In this document: positions 26,786 to 34,732 of the stretch, one piece after another
Position numbering within the stretch: position 1 is the first letter of the stretch
Layout: every line of letters starts with the position of its first letter
Origin: Allocoprobacillus sp002160865
GTDB taxonomy: Bacteria > Bacillota_I > Bacilli_A > Erysipelotrichales > Coprobacillaceae
Reading direction: 5' to 3'
Length of the DNA: 64,000 nucleotides
NCBI RefSeq assembly: GCF_042850985.1
Contig: NZ_AP031415.1
Coordinates: 186,001-250,000, forward strand
The notes under the pieces: model-generated
Told to the model about the DNA's origin: nothing
The model's input: only the letters and a program-made list of their open reading frames with translations
Databases searched by the model: none
Position numbers and translations under genes: made by a program

Positions 26786-27421
26786 ATGTATAGTGTTATT
26801 ATTTTGTGTGCAGGACAAGGAAAAAGAACAGGTTTAAGTTATAATAAAATGTTTTATACTTTTCAAGGTCAAACTGTTTATGAAATGACATTGGAAGTTT
26901 TTATTCAAGATGTACGTTGTCAACAAATTATCGTTGTGACTAGACCAGAAGAAAGGGAGGACTTTATAAAGTTATCTCATGATTCACGTATTGAATTTGT
27001 GGACGGTGGAAAAGAACGACAGGATAGTGTTTATGCAGGTTTACAACGTGTTCAAAGTAAATATGTTTTCATTCATGATGGTGCCAGACCTTATGTGAAA
27101 AAACAACAGATTGATGATTTATTAGTGTGCTTAAAAACACATAAGGCTTGTCTAGTTATGGTGCCTTGTAAAGATACAATTAAAAGAGTTGTTGATGATG
27201 TTGTGATAGAAACTTTAAATAGAAAGGAACTTATGCAAGCTCAAACACCACAGGCATTTGATACAAAACTTATTTTAGATGCGTATACCAAAGCTATTCA
27301 ACAAAATTTTCAGGCAACAGATGATGCACAAATGGTTGAAAACTTTACAGATGAAAAAGTTTATATGGTTTTAGGTGATTATGAAAATAAAAAAATTACA
27401 ACAAAAGAGGATTTAATATAA
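26786..27421 (+). CDS. ispD: 2-C-methyl-D-erythritol 4-phosphate cytidylyltransferase
   Basis: A 211-residue enzyme of the MEP isoprenoid pathway that joins CTP and MEP. The nucleotide-binding start IILCAGQGKRTGLSYNKMF, the motif VFIHDGARPYV near residue 92, NRKELMQAQTPQAF near 140 and TDDAQMVE near 177 match IspD in order. The glycine-rich loop has Thr instead of the usual Met after Arg. The ATG at 26786 has AGAGGATGG upstream; an earlier in-frame ATG at 26747 lacks one. A ribitol-phosphate cytidylyltransferase (TarI-like) is the only serious alternative. It precedes a GHL10-type gene by 34 bp. Confidence 0.85.
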   Translation: MYSVIILCAGQGKRTGLSYNKMFYTFQGQTVYEMTLEVFIQDVRCQQIIVVTRPEEREDFIKLSHDSRIEFVDGGKERQDSVYAGLQRVQSKYVFIHDGARPYVKKQQIDDLLVCLKTHKACLVMVPCKDTIKRVVDDVVIETLNRKELMQAQTPQAFDTKLILDAYTKAIQQNFQATDDAQMVENFTDEKVYMVLGDYENKKITTKEDLI

Positions 27422-27455
27422 AATTCTTGAATATAATCAATGAGGTGATGTTCTT

Positions 27456-28580
27456 TTGAAAAAGAAAAAACACAGTCTTTTTGTGATTATCATATTATTA
27501 TGTATATGTGTATTGATTTATATTTTTATTCCCCATCCACCATGTTCTTTATTATCTTTTGATAAAAGAGCTGTCTGGTTTTCTTATGGAGATTTAGAAC
27601 AGTTTTCTTATAAGTCACAAAAAGACTTTGAAAAAGATTTTTCACAAGCCATTGAAAATATAAAAAAATATCATATGAATACAGTCATTGTTCAAGTGAG
27701 AGCTTTTAGTGATGCTTTATATGATTCAAAGCTCTTTCCGGTTTCAAAAGTCATTACACATCAAGAGAGTTTATCATTTGATCCTTTACAATCAATGATA
27801 GATATTGCTCATCAAAATGATATGAGCATTGAAGCATGGGTTAATCCTTATCGTATCTCATTGAATCGAGAAAGTTTTGAACAATTTCTTAATGAATCAC
27901 CCCATCATCAATGGCTGGAAGATGCCAGTCAAACCATTGGATATGCAACATATCAATATATTTTCAATCCTGCCAGTCAATCAGTAAGAGATTATATTGT
28001 TGATGGTGTTCGTGAAATTGTTGAAAATTATGATGTTGATGGAATTCATTTTGATGATTATTTTTATGTCGCTGGAACACATGATGGAACAACTCAAAAT
28101 CAACGTATGGATTATGTCAATATGCTTATACAAGATGTTTATCAAACAATTAAATCTATTGATGATCATGTTGTGTTTGGCATTAGTCCACAAGGAAATT
28201 ATGAAAACTGTATCAGTGATGGTGCAGATATTGATACATGGCTAAGTGAAGAAGGATATATCGATTATTTGATGCCTCAGATTTATTGGAGTGATCAATA
28301 TGGAGAAGGAAATGAAGCAATGTTTACTCAACGATGTCAACAATTTGCTGATATACCAAGACATCAAAGTGTCATATTGTATGCCGGTTTAGCATTGTAT
28401 CGTGCAGGAAATGGAGAAGATGAAGATTATGGCTGGCAAAATCGTACAGATAATATTTCTTCACAAGTTCAAATATTATATGAACATGGATATAAAGGTT
28501 TTAGTTTATTTAGATATGGTTCTTTTTTACAAGATTCAGCTATATTGGAATTAGAGAGTTTAATTCATCAACATATGTAA
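27456..28580 (+). CDS. Membrane-anchored GHL10-type glycosyl hydrolase-like protein (DUF187)
   Basis: A 374-residue secreted or anchored protein. It has a lysine-rich N-terminus and one hydrophobic helix at about 8-24. A TIM-barrel of the family-10-like GHL10/YngK group follows. RAVWFSYGDLEQF is the typical start. TVIVQVRAFSDALYDSKLFPVS, IEAWVNPYRIS, GIHFDDYFYV and FGISPQGNYENCISDGADIDTW-type wording follow in order. These proteins are predicted to act on cell-wall or host glycans, but their reaction is largely unproven. The start is TTG with GAGGTGATG about 7 bases upstream. It is probably in one transcript with ispD. Confidence 0.85.
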   Translation: MKKKKHSLFVIIILLCICVLIYIFIPHPPCSLLSFDKRAVWFSYGDLEQFSYKSQKDFEKDFSQAIENIKKYHMNTVIVQVRAFSDALYDSKLFPVSKVITHQESLSFDPLQSMIDIAHQNDMSIEAWVNPYRISLNRESFEQFLNESPHHQWLEDASQTIGYATYQYIFNPASQSVRDYIVDGVREIVENYDVDGIHFDDYFYVAGTHDGTTQNQRMDYVNMLIQDVYQTIKSIDDHVVFGISPQGNYENCISDGADIDTWLSEEGYIDYLMPQIYWSDQYGEGNEAMFTQRCQQFADIPRHQSVILYAGLALYRAGNGEDEDYGWQNRTDNISSQVQILYEHGYKGFSLFRYGSFLQDSAILELESLIHQHM

Positions 28581-28614
28581 AAATAAGAGGTTTCAGTAGG
28601 AAAACCTCTTATTT
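28581..28614. terminator. Bidirectional terminator
   Basis: AAATAAGAGGTTT (28581-28593) pairs with AAACCTCTTATTT (28602-28614). It separates the rightward GHL10-type gene from the convergent YjbR gene, whose stop codon touches the right arm. Confidence 0.8.
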
Positions 28615-29614
28615 ATTGATGTAGTCTTTGATGAAGTCGTGATGTTATTTTTCTTGCATTTTTGATTGTTTTGATACCATAATCTTTGAGTTTATGGAAA
28701 GGATATTCTTCTGGGGTATAAGTATATGTATGCTTTATTTTCATAAGATAATTGTGATGATTATCAAGTATATCTGTTTCTATGACCTGACATTGGTAAA
28801 GAAGATAATTATAAGGCTTATTGACATAGACATAAACCCAATCATCTTTTCGTATATGTGGAAATTGTTGCCATAGGATTGTATCAGTATGATTAAAACA
28901 ATGAAAAATATCATCGTTTTGAGGATTAACCGGTATAATCCATTCATGAATAGATTGAGTCAATTGATAACTTTCATCAATATGTTGAATAATTTCATAA
29001 TCGGATAATGTATCATCCAAGATAATAGAAATCCATTTTTGTTTATTCATATGGTATGCTCTGTAAAATCCTTTTTGGTGAAGAAGTTGTTGAATATGAT
29101 CTTCTTTTAATTTTAAATTCACAATTTCTATGTCTTGATTATCAGAATCTAATTTATTTTTATTGATGTTCATAATCAAAGCATACCATTTTTGATTGCT
29201 TTGATGCCTAAATACACCATATTGTGGATCACTATCCCAAAGAAATTCAGGATATTCATGATATTTTTCAATAATATATTGAGCAATACGATTAGATTGG
29301 GGATATAGAAAATATTGGGGAGATGTACATTGTTCTTTAATATCATTTAAAATATTCATAAACTCTTGACGCACTTTAGAAACAAATTCGCCCTGTGTTT
29401 TTATGCGATAGTTTGTATATTCTTCTTGAAAAGCTAAATCAATGATATGTCCTTGTACACTATCATTGTCTTGAATAATAATGATAACTTGAAATGTATG
29501 ATCAAATATATCTTGTACATAAATGTATTGATGTGATTGTTTATGAAATCCATAAGATATTAATTTGTCATAGTTTATTTTTGTTTTTTGAAAGATATCT
29601 TCTTCTAATGTCAT
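28613..29614 (-). CDS. MmcQ/YjbR family protein with C-terminal EVE-like domain
   Basis: A 333-residue cytosolic protein. Residues 1-215 contain YjbR-type segments: an N-terminal subdomain of about 120 residues, then YPEFLWDSDPQYGVFRHQ-type sequence, WYALIMNI, VNLKL, KGFYRAYHMNKQKWISI and the DYEI end of the domain. The C-terminal part, WIIPVNPQNDDIFHCF, then ILWQQFPHIRKDDWVYVYV, resembles an EVE/PUA-like fold. YjbR proteins are called DNA-binding on structural grounds; the true ligand is not established. The ATG at 29614 follows GGTGAT. It is downstream of the amidase gene by 15 bp on the same strand. Confidence 0.72.
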   Translation of the reverse strand: MTLEEDIFQKTKINYDKLISYGFHKQSHQYIYVQDIFDHTFQVIIIIQDNDSVQGHIIDLAFQEEYTNYRIKTQGEFVSKVRQEFMNILNDIKEQCTSPQYFLYPQSNRIAQYIIEKYHEYPEFLWDSDPQYGVFRHQSNQKWYALIMNINKNKLDSDNQDIEIVNLKLKEDHIQQLLHQKGFYRAYHMNKQKWISIILDDTLSDYEIIQHIDESYQLTQSIHEWIIPVNPQNDDIFHCFNHTDTILWQQFPHIRKDDWVYVYVNKPYNYLLYQCQVIETDILDNHHNYLMKIKHTYTYTPEEYPFHKLKDYGIKTIKNARKITSRLHQRLHQ

Positions 29615-29629
29615 TTCAATCACCATCCT

Positions 29630-30235
29630 TTAGAGTGTATTTAAAAATTCCTTCCATTGATCTTCATGCTCAACAAAATATTTTGGACATATTTTACCAG
29701 TCACATCATAATGTCTTATTACATCTTGACTTTGTAAGTGATAAGTTTTCATTAATGCACGGACAAGTTTAACAAGAGAGTTATATGTTTCTTCATTGAA
29801 TTTTCCACTTTCATCAGGGTGACAGCATTCAATAGAAATCGTATCTCGATTACGATTATTGGAAGCATAGGCAATCTCATTAAGAGGAATACATTGAATG
29901 ATTTCACCATCTAAGCCAATAATGAAATGACTGGAAACAGATGTTGTTTTTGTATATCTTAGATTTTCAAAGTAGTTTCTATTGTTTTTAGCGGTTGAAC
30001 CGGGATTTGCAGTATAATGAATAACAATCCCATTGACACGATGTAAAGACTTTCCACTTCTAGAATAAGGATTGATTGTGAGAAATTGATGTTGAATGGG
30101 TAGACCTTCAACCTGGTAGGCTTCAACATCATTTTGATGTGTAGAAGCAATACAGAAAGAACCTAGACTTATTAACATCAAAATCACCACCATAACAAGA
30201 ACAGGTTTTTTATTCATTCTTTTTTTCTTAACCAT
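29630..30235 (-). CDS. N-acetylmuramoyl-L-alanine amidase (Amidase_2), secreted
   Basis: A 201-residue zinc amidase that cuts the lactyl-peptide bond of peptidoglycan. After a basic start there is a membrane or signal helix at about residues 11-31. The catalytic domain has VIHYTANPGS with the first zinc His, SSHFIIGLDGEIIQCIPLNEIAYAS, ISIECCHPDESGKF and IRHYDVTGKICP with the second His and the Cys/Asp ligand position. The ATG at 30235 follows GCGAGGTGAT; a GTG at 30244 lies inside that site. It probably acts in wall turnover or remodelling and is co-oriented with the YjbR gene. Confidence 0.9.
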   Translation of the reverse strand: MVKKKRMNKKPVLVMVVILMLISLGSFCIASTHQNDVEAYQVEGLPIQHQFLTINPYSRSGKSLHRVNGIVIHYTANPGSTAKNNRNYFENLRYTKTTSVSSHFIIGLDGEIIQCIPLNEIAYASNNRNRDTISIECCHPDESGKFNEETYNSLVKLVRALMKTYHLQSQDVIRHYDVTGKICPKYFVEHEDQWKEFLNTL

Positions 30236-30302
30236 CAAAATCACCTCGCTTTTACATTATGTCATACACTAATTGAAAATGTTTAAATAAATTCTTAATA
30301 TT

Positions 30303-31523
30303 TTATAAATGATAAGATGAAGAAGCATATATTTTCTTTTGATAAACTCTTGAATATTCTTTACGTGCTTCTTCTTCAAAATAGGTATAATAACTACCGG
30401 GTGAAATCATGCCATTAATACCAATAATATCTATGCCTGATGTTCCAATGATGGAATCAGCTAAAAGAACACAATTGGTTGTCAAAACAAAATATTTTTG
30501 AAAACGACCTTTTTTAAATTTATAAAATTGAGCATGAGTATATTCTTGAAGTCTTTTGGCATATGTATGCTGATGGTGTGTGAGTTCAAAAGGAAGCAGT
30601 TGTTGTTTTAATGATTGAAGATTGTTTTCAATTAATTGTGTCTGTTGATGATTTAATTGGAGAGTATATGCGAAGATAACACTTTGAGGATCATCTTTTA
30701 AACAGAAATCAATATAAGATGATTCATTAACTTCAAATAATACACCATCACCAATAGCTCCTAATAAGTGATTAGATAAATCATCATAAGCACCATATGC
30801 ATAAACAATATTTTGATAAGATATATCAACATGCCCAACGGCCCCAAATCCATTTTTACTGACGTGGATAAAAACTGTTAAATCTATATTGTGACCATCT
30901 GTATGTATGAAAGAAGGTGTTTCTAGTTTTTCGTTGATATAATCAATCATGATTCTAGGAATAAGAGCATTTAAAATAACAGGAAGTGATACATGGATTC
31001 TTCGTTTTATTTGATTTTGTCTGTTTTCACCTATGATTTCTCTGATTCCTTTTAAAATAAAAGAAAGTGCTAGATAAATGAGATAAATGCAAATGATTAG
31101 ACTTGTTTGATAAAGGTGAAGATAGGGTGATAGAAGATAAGTGAAACCAAAGTTCATTAAAAATAAACTTGATAATAAAATAATAAAACGATAGGAAATA
31201 TGGTTTTGTTTATATAAGTAGTAAGTGATAAATTGAGATAAACCCTTGATACATATATAAAATGCAAAAAGAAAGACAAATAGGGTAAAAGGTAAAGCAG
31301 GAAAGAGAGAAAGAATGATGCCTACAAAAAGGGATAATATAATTCCAGTTTTGTTATTTCTTTGTTTCCATACCATATATAATCCATTGAATAATATAAT
31401 GATTCCAAGAATTCTCATAGAAAAAATCATCATTGAAGGGTGAAAAAGGATAAATAAACTTATCAATAGGAGAATAAAACCGATTATAAACTCTATAAAA
31501 AAATAAAACTTATTTTTATACAT
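30303..31523 (-). CDS. Membrane protein with DUF308-like N-terminus and unrecognised C-terminal domain
   Basis: A 406-residue protein. Residues 1-165 hold about six membrane helices in pairs with short loops, in the style of HdeD/DUF308 proteins (ILGIIILFNGLYMVWKQ). Residues 195-406 are soluble. They contain FIHVSKNGFGAVGHVDISY, YAYGAYDDLSNHLLGAIGDGVLFEV and FVLTTNCVLLADSIIGTSGID. The His and Cys in this part suggest a papain-like or NlpC/P60-like hydrolase fold, but I cannot confirm a catalytic triad. It follows a TGTTATAAT extended -10 box at 31547-31552 on its strand. Confidence 0.6.
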   Translation of the reverse strand: MYKNKFYFFIEFIIGFILLLISLFILFHPSMMIFSMRILGIIILFNGLYMVWKQRNNKTGIILSLFVGIILSLFPALPFTLFVFLFAFYICIKGLSQFITYYLYKQNHISYRFIILLSSLFLMNFGFTYLLSPYLHLYQTSLIICIYLIYLALSFILKGIREIIGENRQNQIKRRIHVSLPVILNALIPRIMIDYINEKLETPSFIHTDGHNIDLTVFIHVSKNGFGAVGHVDISYQNIVYAYGAYDDLSNHLLGAIGDGVLFEVNESSYIDFCLKDDPQSVIFAYTLQLNHQQTQLIENNLQSLKQQLLPFELTHHQHTYAKRLQEYTHAQFYKFKKGRFQKYFVLTTNCVLLADSIIGTSGIDIIGINGMISPGSYYTYFEEEARKEYSRVYQKKIYASSSYHL

Positions 31524-31546
31524 AACATCACCTCATTTCTTATCCT

Positions 31547-31552
31547 ATTATA
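31547..31552 (-). promoter_or_regulatory. Extended -10 promoter of the DUF308-like gene
   Basis: The minus strand reads TGTTATAAT about 24 bp upstream of the start codon. Confidence 0.5.
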
Positions 31553-31630
31553 ACATTTTCAAATGAAAAAACCTCTTTAATTATAGAAATGATTATTATA
31601 AGATGATATATAGATATAAAAATATTTGAC

Positions 31631-31660
31631 TTGAAATATAAACTTATTCATGAGTATGAT
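31631..31660 (+). promoter_or_regulatory. Promoter of the second PHP gene
   Basis: TTGAAA (31631-31636), an 18-bp spacer, and TATGAT (31655-31660), close to the start codon at 31678. Confidence 0.45.
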
Positions 31661-31677
31661 GTATAGGGGTGATTGTG

Positions 31678-32571
31678 ATGGGATTCATTGATTTGCATAT
31701 ACATTCTTGTTGTTCTGATGGAGTGCTAACACCTTTTGAAATTGTTGATCAAGCGAAGGAAAATCATGTTGATATGATATCTATTACTGATCATGATTGC
31801 ATTGATGCTTATACACCTTCTTTTTTGGATTATGCCAGAAAAAAAGATATTTCAGTTGTTTATGGAGTGGAAATATCGACACATTATCAAGGAACAGGAT
31901 TTCATGTGTTAGGGTATCAATTTGATATTCATAACTCAAAGCTTAATGAAAAACTTTATACATTAAAAAATGCAAGACATATTTATTTAAAGGAAGTTTC
32001 AAAAAAGTTAGAGGAGTTAGGGTATATTGTTTATGTTGATGAATTAAGTCAATTTAAGATAGTGACGAAAGCACATATTGCAAGTCATATTGTACAAAAT
32101 AAAGAGAATGAAAAATTATTGCTTCATGATTTTGGATATATTCCTCAACGTGGTGAATTTATTGAAACTTTAATGAATGAGGGATGTCCAGCTTATGTGA
32201 AAAAGGAATCTATAACGCCTATGGAAGCAAGTCAGTTGATTAAAGAAGCGGGTGGAATAGTTGTATTAGCACATCCTGTCTGTTATGAACATGAAGATCA
32301 TATCAATGTAGAATCTATAACCCATCTTGTTAAAGAGATGAATGCTGATGGAATAGAGGCTATTTATATGTATATAGATCAAAAAAATAATAAGATTAAT
32401 GATATCGAAAAATGGAAGAATTTTGCTTTGAAGAATCATTTGCTTTATACAATGGGATCAGATTTTCATATGGATGATGGCATTCATCCTCAAATCGGAT
32501 TAATAAATGAACAAGTATATATTCAAAATAATGATATACAATGGTTAAAAAAGAAAATGATAGGGGTATAA
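31678..32571 (+). CDS. PHP-domain phosphoesterase (YciV/RNase AM-like)
   Basis: A 297-residue metal-dependent phosphoesterase. It starts GFIDLHIHSCCSDGVLTP, then ISITDHDCIDAY, VVYGVEIST, an inserted helical part around 100-180, VLAHPVCYE near 200 and MGSDFHMDDG near the end. All PHP metal ligands are present. The length and insertion match the YciV/TrpH group, whose known members dephosphorylate 3',5'-nucleoside bisphosphates or trim RNA 5' ends. It is not the same type as the histidinol-phosphatase-like protein at the left of the window. ATG at 31678 has AGGGGTGAT upstream. Confidence 0.85.
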   Translation: MGFIDLHIHSCCSDGVLTPFEIVDQAKENHVDMISITDHDCIDAYTPSFLDYARKKDISVVYGVEISTHYQGTGFHVLGYQFDIHNSKLNEKLYTLKNARHIYLKEVSKKLEELGYIVYVDELSQFKIVTKAHIASHIVQNKENEKLLLHDFGYIPQRGEFIETLMNEGCPAYVKKESITPMEASQLIKEAGGIVVLAHPVCYEHEDHINVESITHLVKEMNADGIEAIYMYIDQKNNKINDIEKWKNFALKNHLLYTMGSDFHMDDGIHPQIGLINEQVYIQNNDIQWLKKKMIGV

Positions 32572-32586
32572 TTTTATTGAAATCTA

Positions 32587-32614
32587 TTGACAAAAGTGTA
32601 AAAAAGAGTATACT
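32587..32614 (+). promoter_or_regulatory. Strong promoter of the candidate small RNA
   Basis: TTGACA (32587-32592), a 16-bp spacer, and TATACT (32609-32614). The dyad at 32623-32640 begins 9 bases after the -10 box, where a repressor would block initiation. Confidence 0.7.
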
Positions 32615-32622
32615 GAATATAG

Positions 32623-32640
32623 AGTTAGTTATAGCTAACT
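32623..32640. promoter_or_regulatory. Metalloregulator-like dyad at the sRNA start point
   Basis: AGTTAGTTATAGCTAACT matches its own reverse complement at 16 of 18 positions and has the core TTAG-N6-CTAA seen before feoA and the ABC pair. Confidence 0.6.
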
Positions 32641-32798
32641 GATATATCTAAGCGTGTAAAAGATATATAAAGAATTGAAAGGAATAAGAAGAATCAAAAT
32701 AGTTTCCCTCATACTCCTATTCATCAAAAGCCAGATTGAAATCTAGACATACTTAACTATGATGATTTTCTATTCTTTCAAAAGCACTTTATGTGTAT

Positions 32799-32824
32799 AA
32801 AGTAATCTTCGGATTACTTTTTTT
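32799..32824 (+). terminator. UUCG-loop terminator of the sRNA unit
   Basis: A 9-bp perfect stem AAAGTAATC/GATTACTTT, capped by the very stable TTCG tetraloop, followed by continued T. Confidence 0.9.
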
Positions 32825-32886
32825 CTTTTGTGATAAAGTTGCGTTTGAAATTTAGATGTGATAATCTAGGTATAAAGGTGATAGAA

Positions 32887-33642
32887 ATGAAAAAAATGGA
32901 AATCAGACAGACAAAAATATTAGAATTATTAACAGAAAGAAAAAAAGTTGATGTGAATGAATTTTCACAGTTATTAAAAGTTTCGCAAGTGACAATTCGT
33001 AAAGATTTGGATTTATTAGAAAAAAAAGGGCTTATCATAAGGGCTCATGGATTTGCGACATTGAATGGTCAAGATGATATGAATAACAGATTGGCTTATC
33101 ATTATGATATTAAACAAAAACTGGCAAAACTTGCCTGTGAACTGATTGAAGATGGAGAAACAATTATGATTGAATCGGGCTCTTGTTGTGCTTTATTGGC
33201 ACAAGAGATAGCTGCCAGTAAAAAAGATGTAACGATTATATCCAATTCTTCATTTATTGCTGATTATATTCGTCAATATCCACAGGTGCGTATCATTTTG
33301 CTTGGTGGAGAATATCAAAAAGAAGCACAAGTTTGTGTTGGACCGATGACACGTAAATGTGTTGAAGCCTTTTTTGTGGATAAGTTCTTTATTGGAGCTG
33401 ATGGTTTTTCAAAAACATCTGGTTTTACAGGGAATGATTATATGCGTAGTGAAACAGTAAGAGATATGGCAAAACAGGCACAACATGTGATTGTAATTAC
33501 AGAATCATCAAAGTTTCAACAGGTGGGATTGGTTAATCTTTTACCAACGGATCAAGTATCATATGTTGTGACAGATCAACAAATTCCATTGGATAGTGAA
33601 GACTATCTACAAAGTCAAAATATTATTGTAAAAAAGGTATAA
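32887..33642 (+). CDS. DeoR/GlpR family transcriptional regulator
   Basis: A 251-residue sugar-phosphate-responsive repressor. The N-terminal winged helix is EIRQTKILELLTERKKVDV, then FSQLLKVSQVTIRKDLDLLEKKGLIIRAHGFA. The C-terminal DeoRC domain has IEDGETIMIESGSCCALLAQEI, IISNSSFIADYI, ILLGGEYQ and FIGADGFSKTSGFT, which bind the sugar phosphate. ATG at 32887 follows AAAGGTGAT. It is followed by the convergent activase and the glycyl radical enzyme operon, so control of that operon is likely. The same neighbourhood of DeoR, pflC/pflD-like genes and aldolase is known in other anaerobes. Confidence 0.9.
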   Translation: MKKMEIRQTKILELLTERKKVDVNEFSQLLKVSQVTIRKDLDLLEKKGLIIRAHGFATLNGQDDMNNRLAYHYDIKQKLAKLACELIEDGETIMIESGSCCALLAQEIAASKKDVTIISNSSFIADYIRQYPQVRIILLGGEYQKEAQVCVGPMTRKCVEAFFVDKFFIGADGFSKTSGFTGNDYMRSETVRDMAKQAQHVIVITESSKFQQVGLVNLLPTDQVSYVVTDQQIPLDSEDYLQSQNIIVKKV

Positions 33643-33660
33643 AAAAGGAGCTATGCTCCT
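33640..33660 (-). terminator. Terminator of the activase gene
   Basis: AGGAGC (33646-33651) pairs with GCTCCT (33655-33660) across a 3-base loop. On the minus strand the stem is followed by six T. Confidence 0.7.
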
Positions 33661-34555
33661 AAATAAAACAATCTATGTTATGATTAATAAAAATTTGTTG
33701 ATAATCTTTTAAGTCCTCAGGATGGAGGGCTTTTTTATTTTGATAAAGATATTCTTGATTCAACATTTCATATTTCTTTTCTCCAAATTGATGAAAAGGT
33801 AATAACTGTACACGTTTGATTCCTGTTTTTTGAAATAATTTCACGAAACCTTCAGCATCTTCTAATGTACAATTAAAATCTGGTATGACAGGAATACGTG
33901 GTAATACATCAATGCCTTGCTGAATAGCCCATGTTAAATTTTGAATAATGAGTTCATTAGGAACACCTGTTTTGAAAAGGTGCTGGTGACTATCATAATG
34001 TTTGACATCAAAGAGTAATAAATCAAATTGTGGAGCTAATTGATGAAAAATGTCTTCTTGGATATAACCAGTTGTTTCAATCGCAACATGTATCTTTTCT
34101 GCTTTTAAAGCTTGAAGTAAAGCTTCTACAAACTGTGGCTGTCCCATACCTTCACCACCAGAAATCGTAACGCCACCATTGGATTCTTCATAAAAAGGAA
34201 GATCCTGTTTACAGATACGAACAATTTCTTGCACTTCCTGATATTCACCTTCACATGTTAATGAATGTGAAGGGCATTGTTGTGTACATTGTAAACATCC
34301 TATACATTTTTGAAAATCAATATGGATATGTTCATTGTTATAGGAAATAGCGTGTTGTGGGCAGACACTGATACAATGCAAACAATGTAGGCATGTCTGA
34401 TGATTATATAGGATTTGAATATCTGGATTTTGTGATTCAGGGTTAGAACACCACTGACATCTTAAAGGACATCCTTTTAAAAAGACAGTTGTACGAATGC
34501 CCGGTCCATCATGAATACTAAATTTTTGAATGTTAAAAATGATACCTTTTGTCAT
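33659..34555 (-). CDS. Glycyl radical enzyme activating protein (radical SAM)
   Basis: A 298-residue radical SAM enzyme that makes the glycyl radical on the adjacent GRE. The SAM cluster motif is CPLRCQWCSNPES near residues 29-41. It is followed by two ferredoxin-type clusters (CLHCLHCISVCPQ and CIGCLQCTQQCP), as in the PflC/HpdA/CutD activase group. This insert is absent from the classic pyruvate formate-lyase activase. NGGVTISGGEGMGQPQF is the SAM ribose-binding motif with a slightly unusual GMG. The ATG at 34555 follows AAGGAGAG. It is divergent from the GRE gene. Confidence 0.93.
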   Translation of the reverse strand: MTKGIIFNIQKFSIHDGPGIRTTVFLKGCPLRCQWCSNPESQNPDIQILYNHQTCLHCLHCISVCPQHAISYNNEHIHIDFQKCIGCLQCTQQCPSHSLTCEGEYQEVQEIVRICKQDLPFYEESNGGVTISGGEGMGQPQFVEALLQALKAEKIHVAIETTGYIQEDIFHQLAPQFDLLLFDVKHYDSHQHLFKTGVPNELIIQNLTWAIQQGIDVLPRIPVIPDFNCTLEDAEGFVKLFQKTGIKRVQLLPFHQFGEKKYEMLNQEYLYQNKKALHPEDLKDYQQIFINHNIDCFI

Positions 34556-34571
34556 AATTTCTCTCCTTTGA

Positions 34572-34589
34572 ATATATGTTAACATATAT
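34572..34589. promoter_or_regulatory. Perfect 18-bp palindrome before the activase gene
   Basis: ATATATGTTAACATATAT is a perfect dyad directly upstream of the activase ribosome binding site, in the divergent promoter region. It could be a DeoR-family or other operator. Confidence 0.45.
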
Positions 34590-34611
34590 ATTGATGATAG
34601 TAAATAAAAAG

Positions 34612-34623
34612 TTTCATATGAAA
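34612..34623. promoter_or_regulatory. Repeated dyad TTTCATATGAAA
   Basis: A perfect 12-bp palindrome. A close copy, TTTCAAATGAAA, lies at 34704-34715 just before the GRE ribosome binding site. The two flank the GRE promoter and may be operators for the nearby DeoR protein. Confidence 0.4.
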
Positions 34624-34650
34624 GATATTGCTGTTTTGTTTAAATAAATA

Positions 34651-34678
34651 TTGACTTTAAATAAATGTATGATAATAT
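34651..34678 (+). promoter_or_regulatory. Promoter of the glycyl radical enzyme operon
   Basis: TTGACT (34651-34656), a 16-bp spacer, and TAATAT (34673-34678). Confidence 0.6.
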
Positions 34679-34732
34679 ATAATTGAAAATGAAATATAAA
34701 AACTTTCAAATGAAATAAAAAGGAGAAGAAAG

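Larger units (their letters stand above)
32621..32824 (+). ncRNA. Candidate metal-regulated small regulatory RNA, about 200 nt
   Basis: A complete transcription unit without a convincing ORF: promoter 32587-32614, operator-like dyad, and a terminator with stem AAAGTAATC/GATTACTTT, UUCG loop and T run (32799-32824). The RNA can fold into a 5' hairpin made of the dyad, a 7-bp hairpin (32642-32648 with 32662-32668), and a stem of 32677-32690 with 32768-32779 with two single-base bulges. That last stem encloses a loop holding UUUCCCUC (32703-32710) and ACUCCU (32713-32718). C-rich loops of this kind pair with ribosome binding sites in iron-sparing sRNAs such as FsrA. The only ORF, a TTG-started 23 codons at 32675-32746, has no ribosome binding site. 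A leader with an attenuator for the downstream DeoR gene is the alternative. Confidence 0.6.

Noticed and set aside
32675..32746. 23-codon TTG-started ORF inside the candidate sRNA
   Set aside because: No ribosome binding site upstream; the RNA structure explains the region better. A dual-function RNA cannot be fully excluded.
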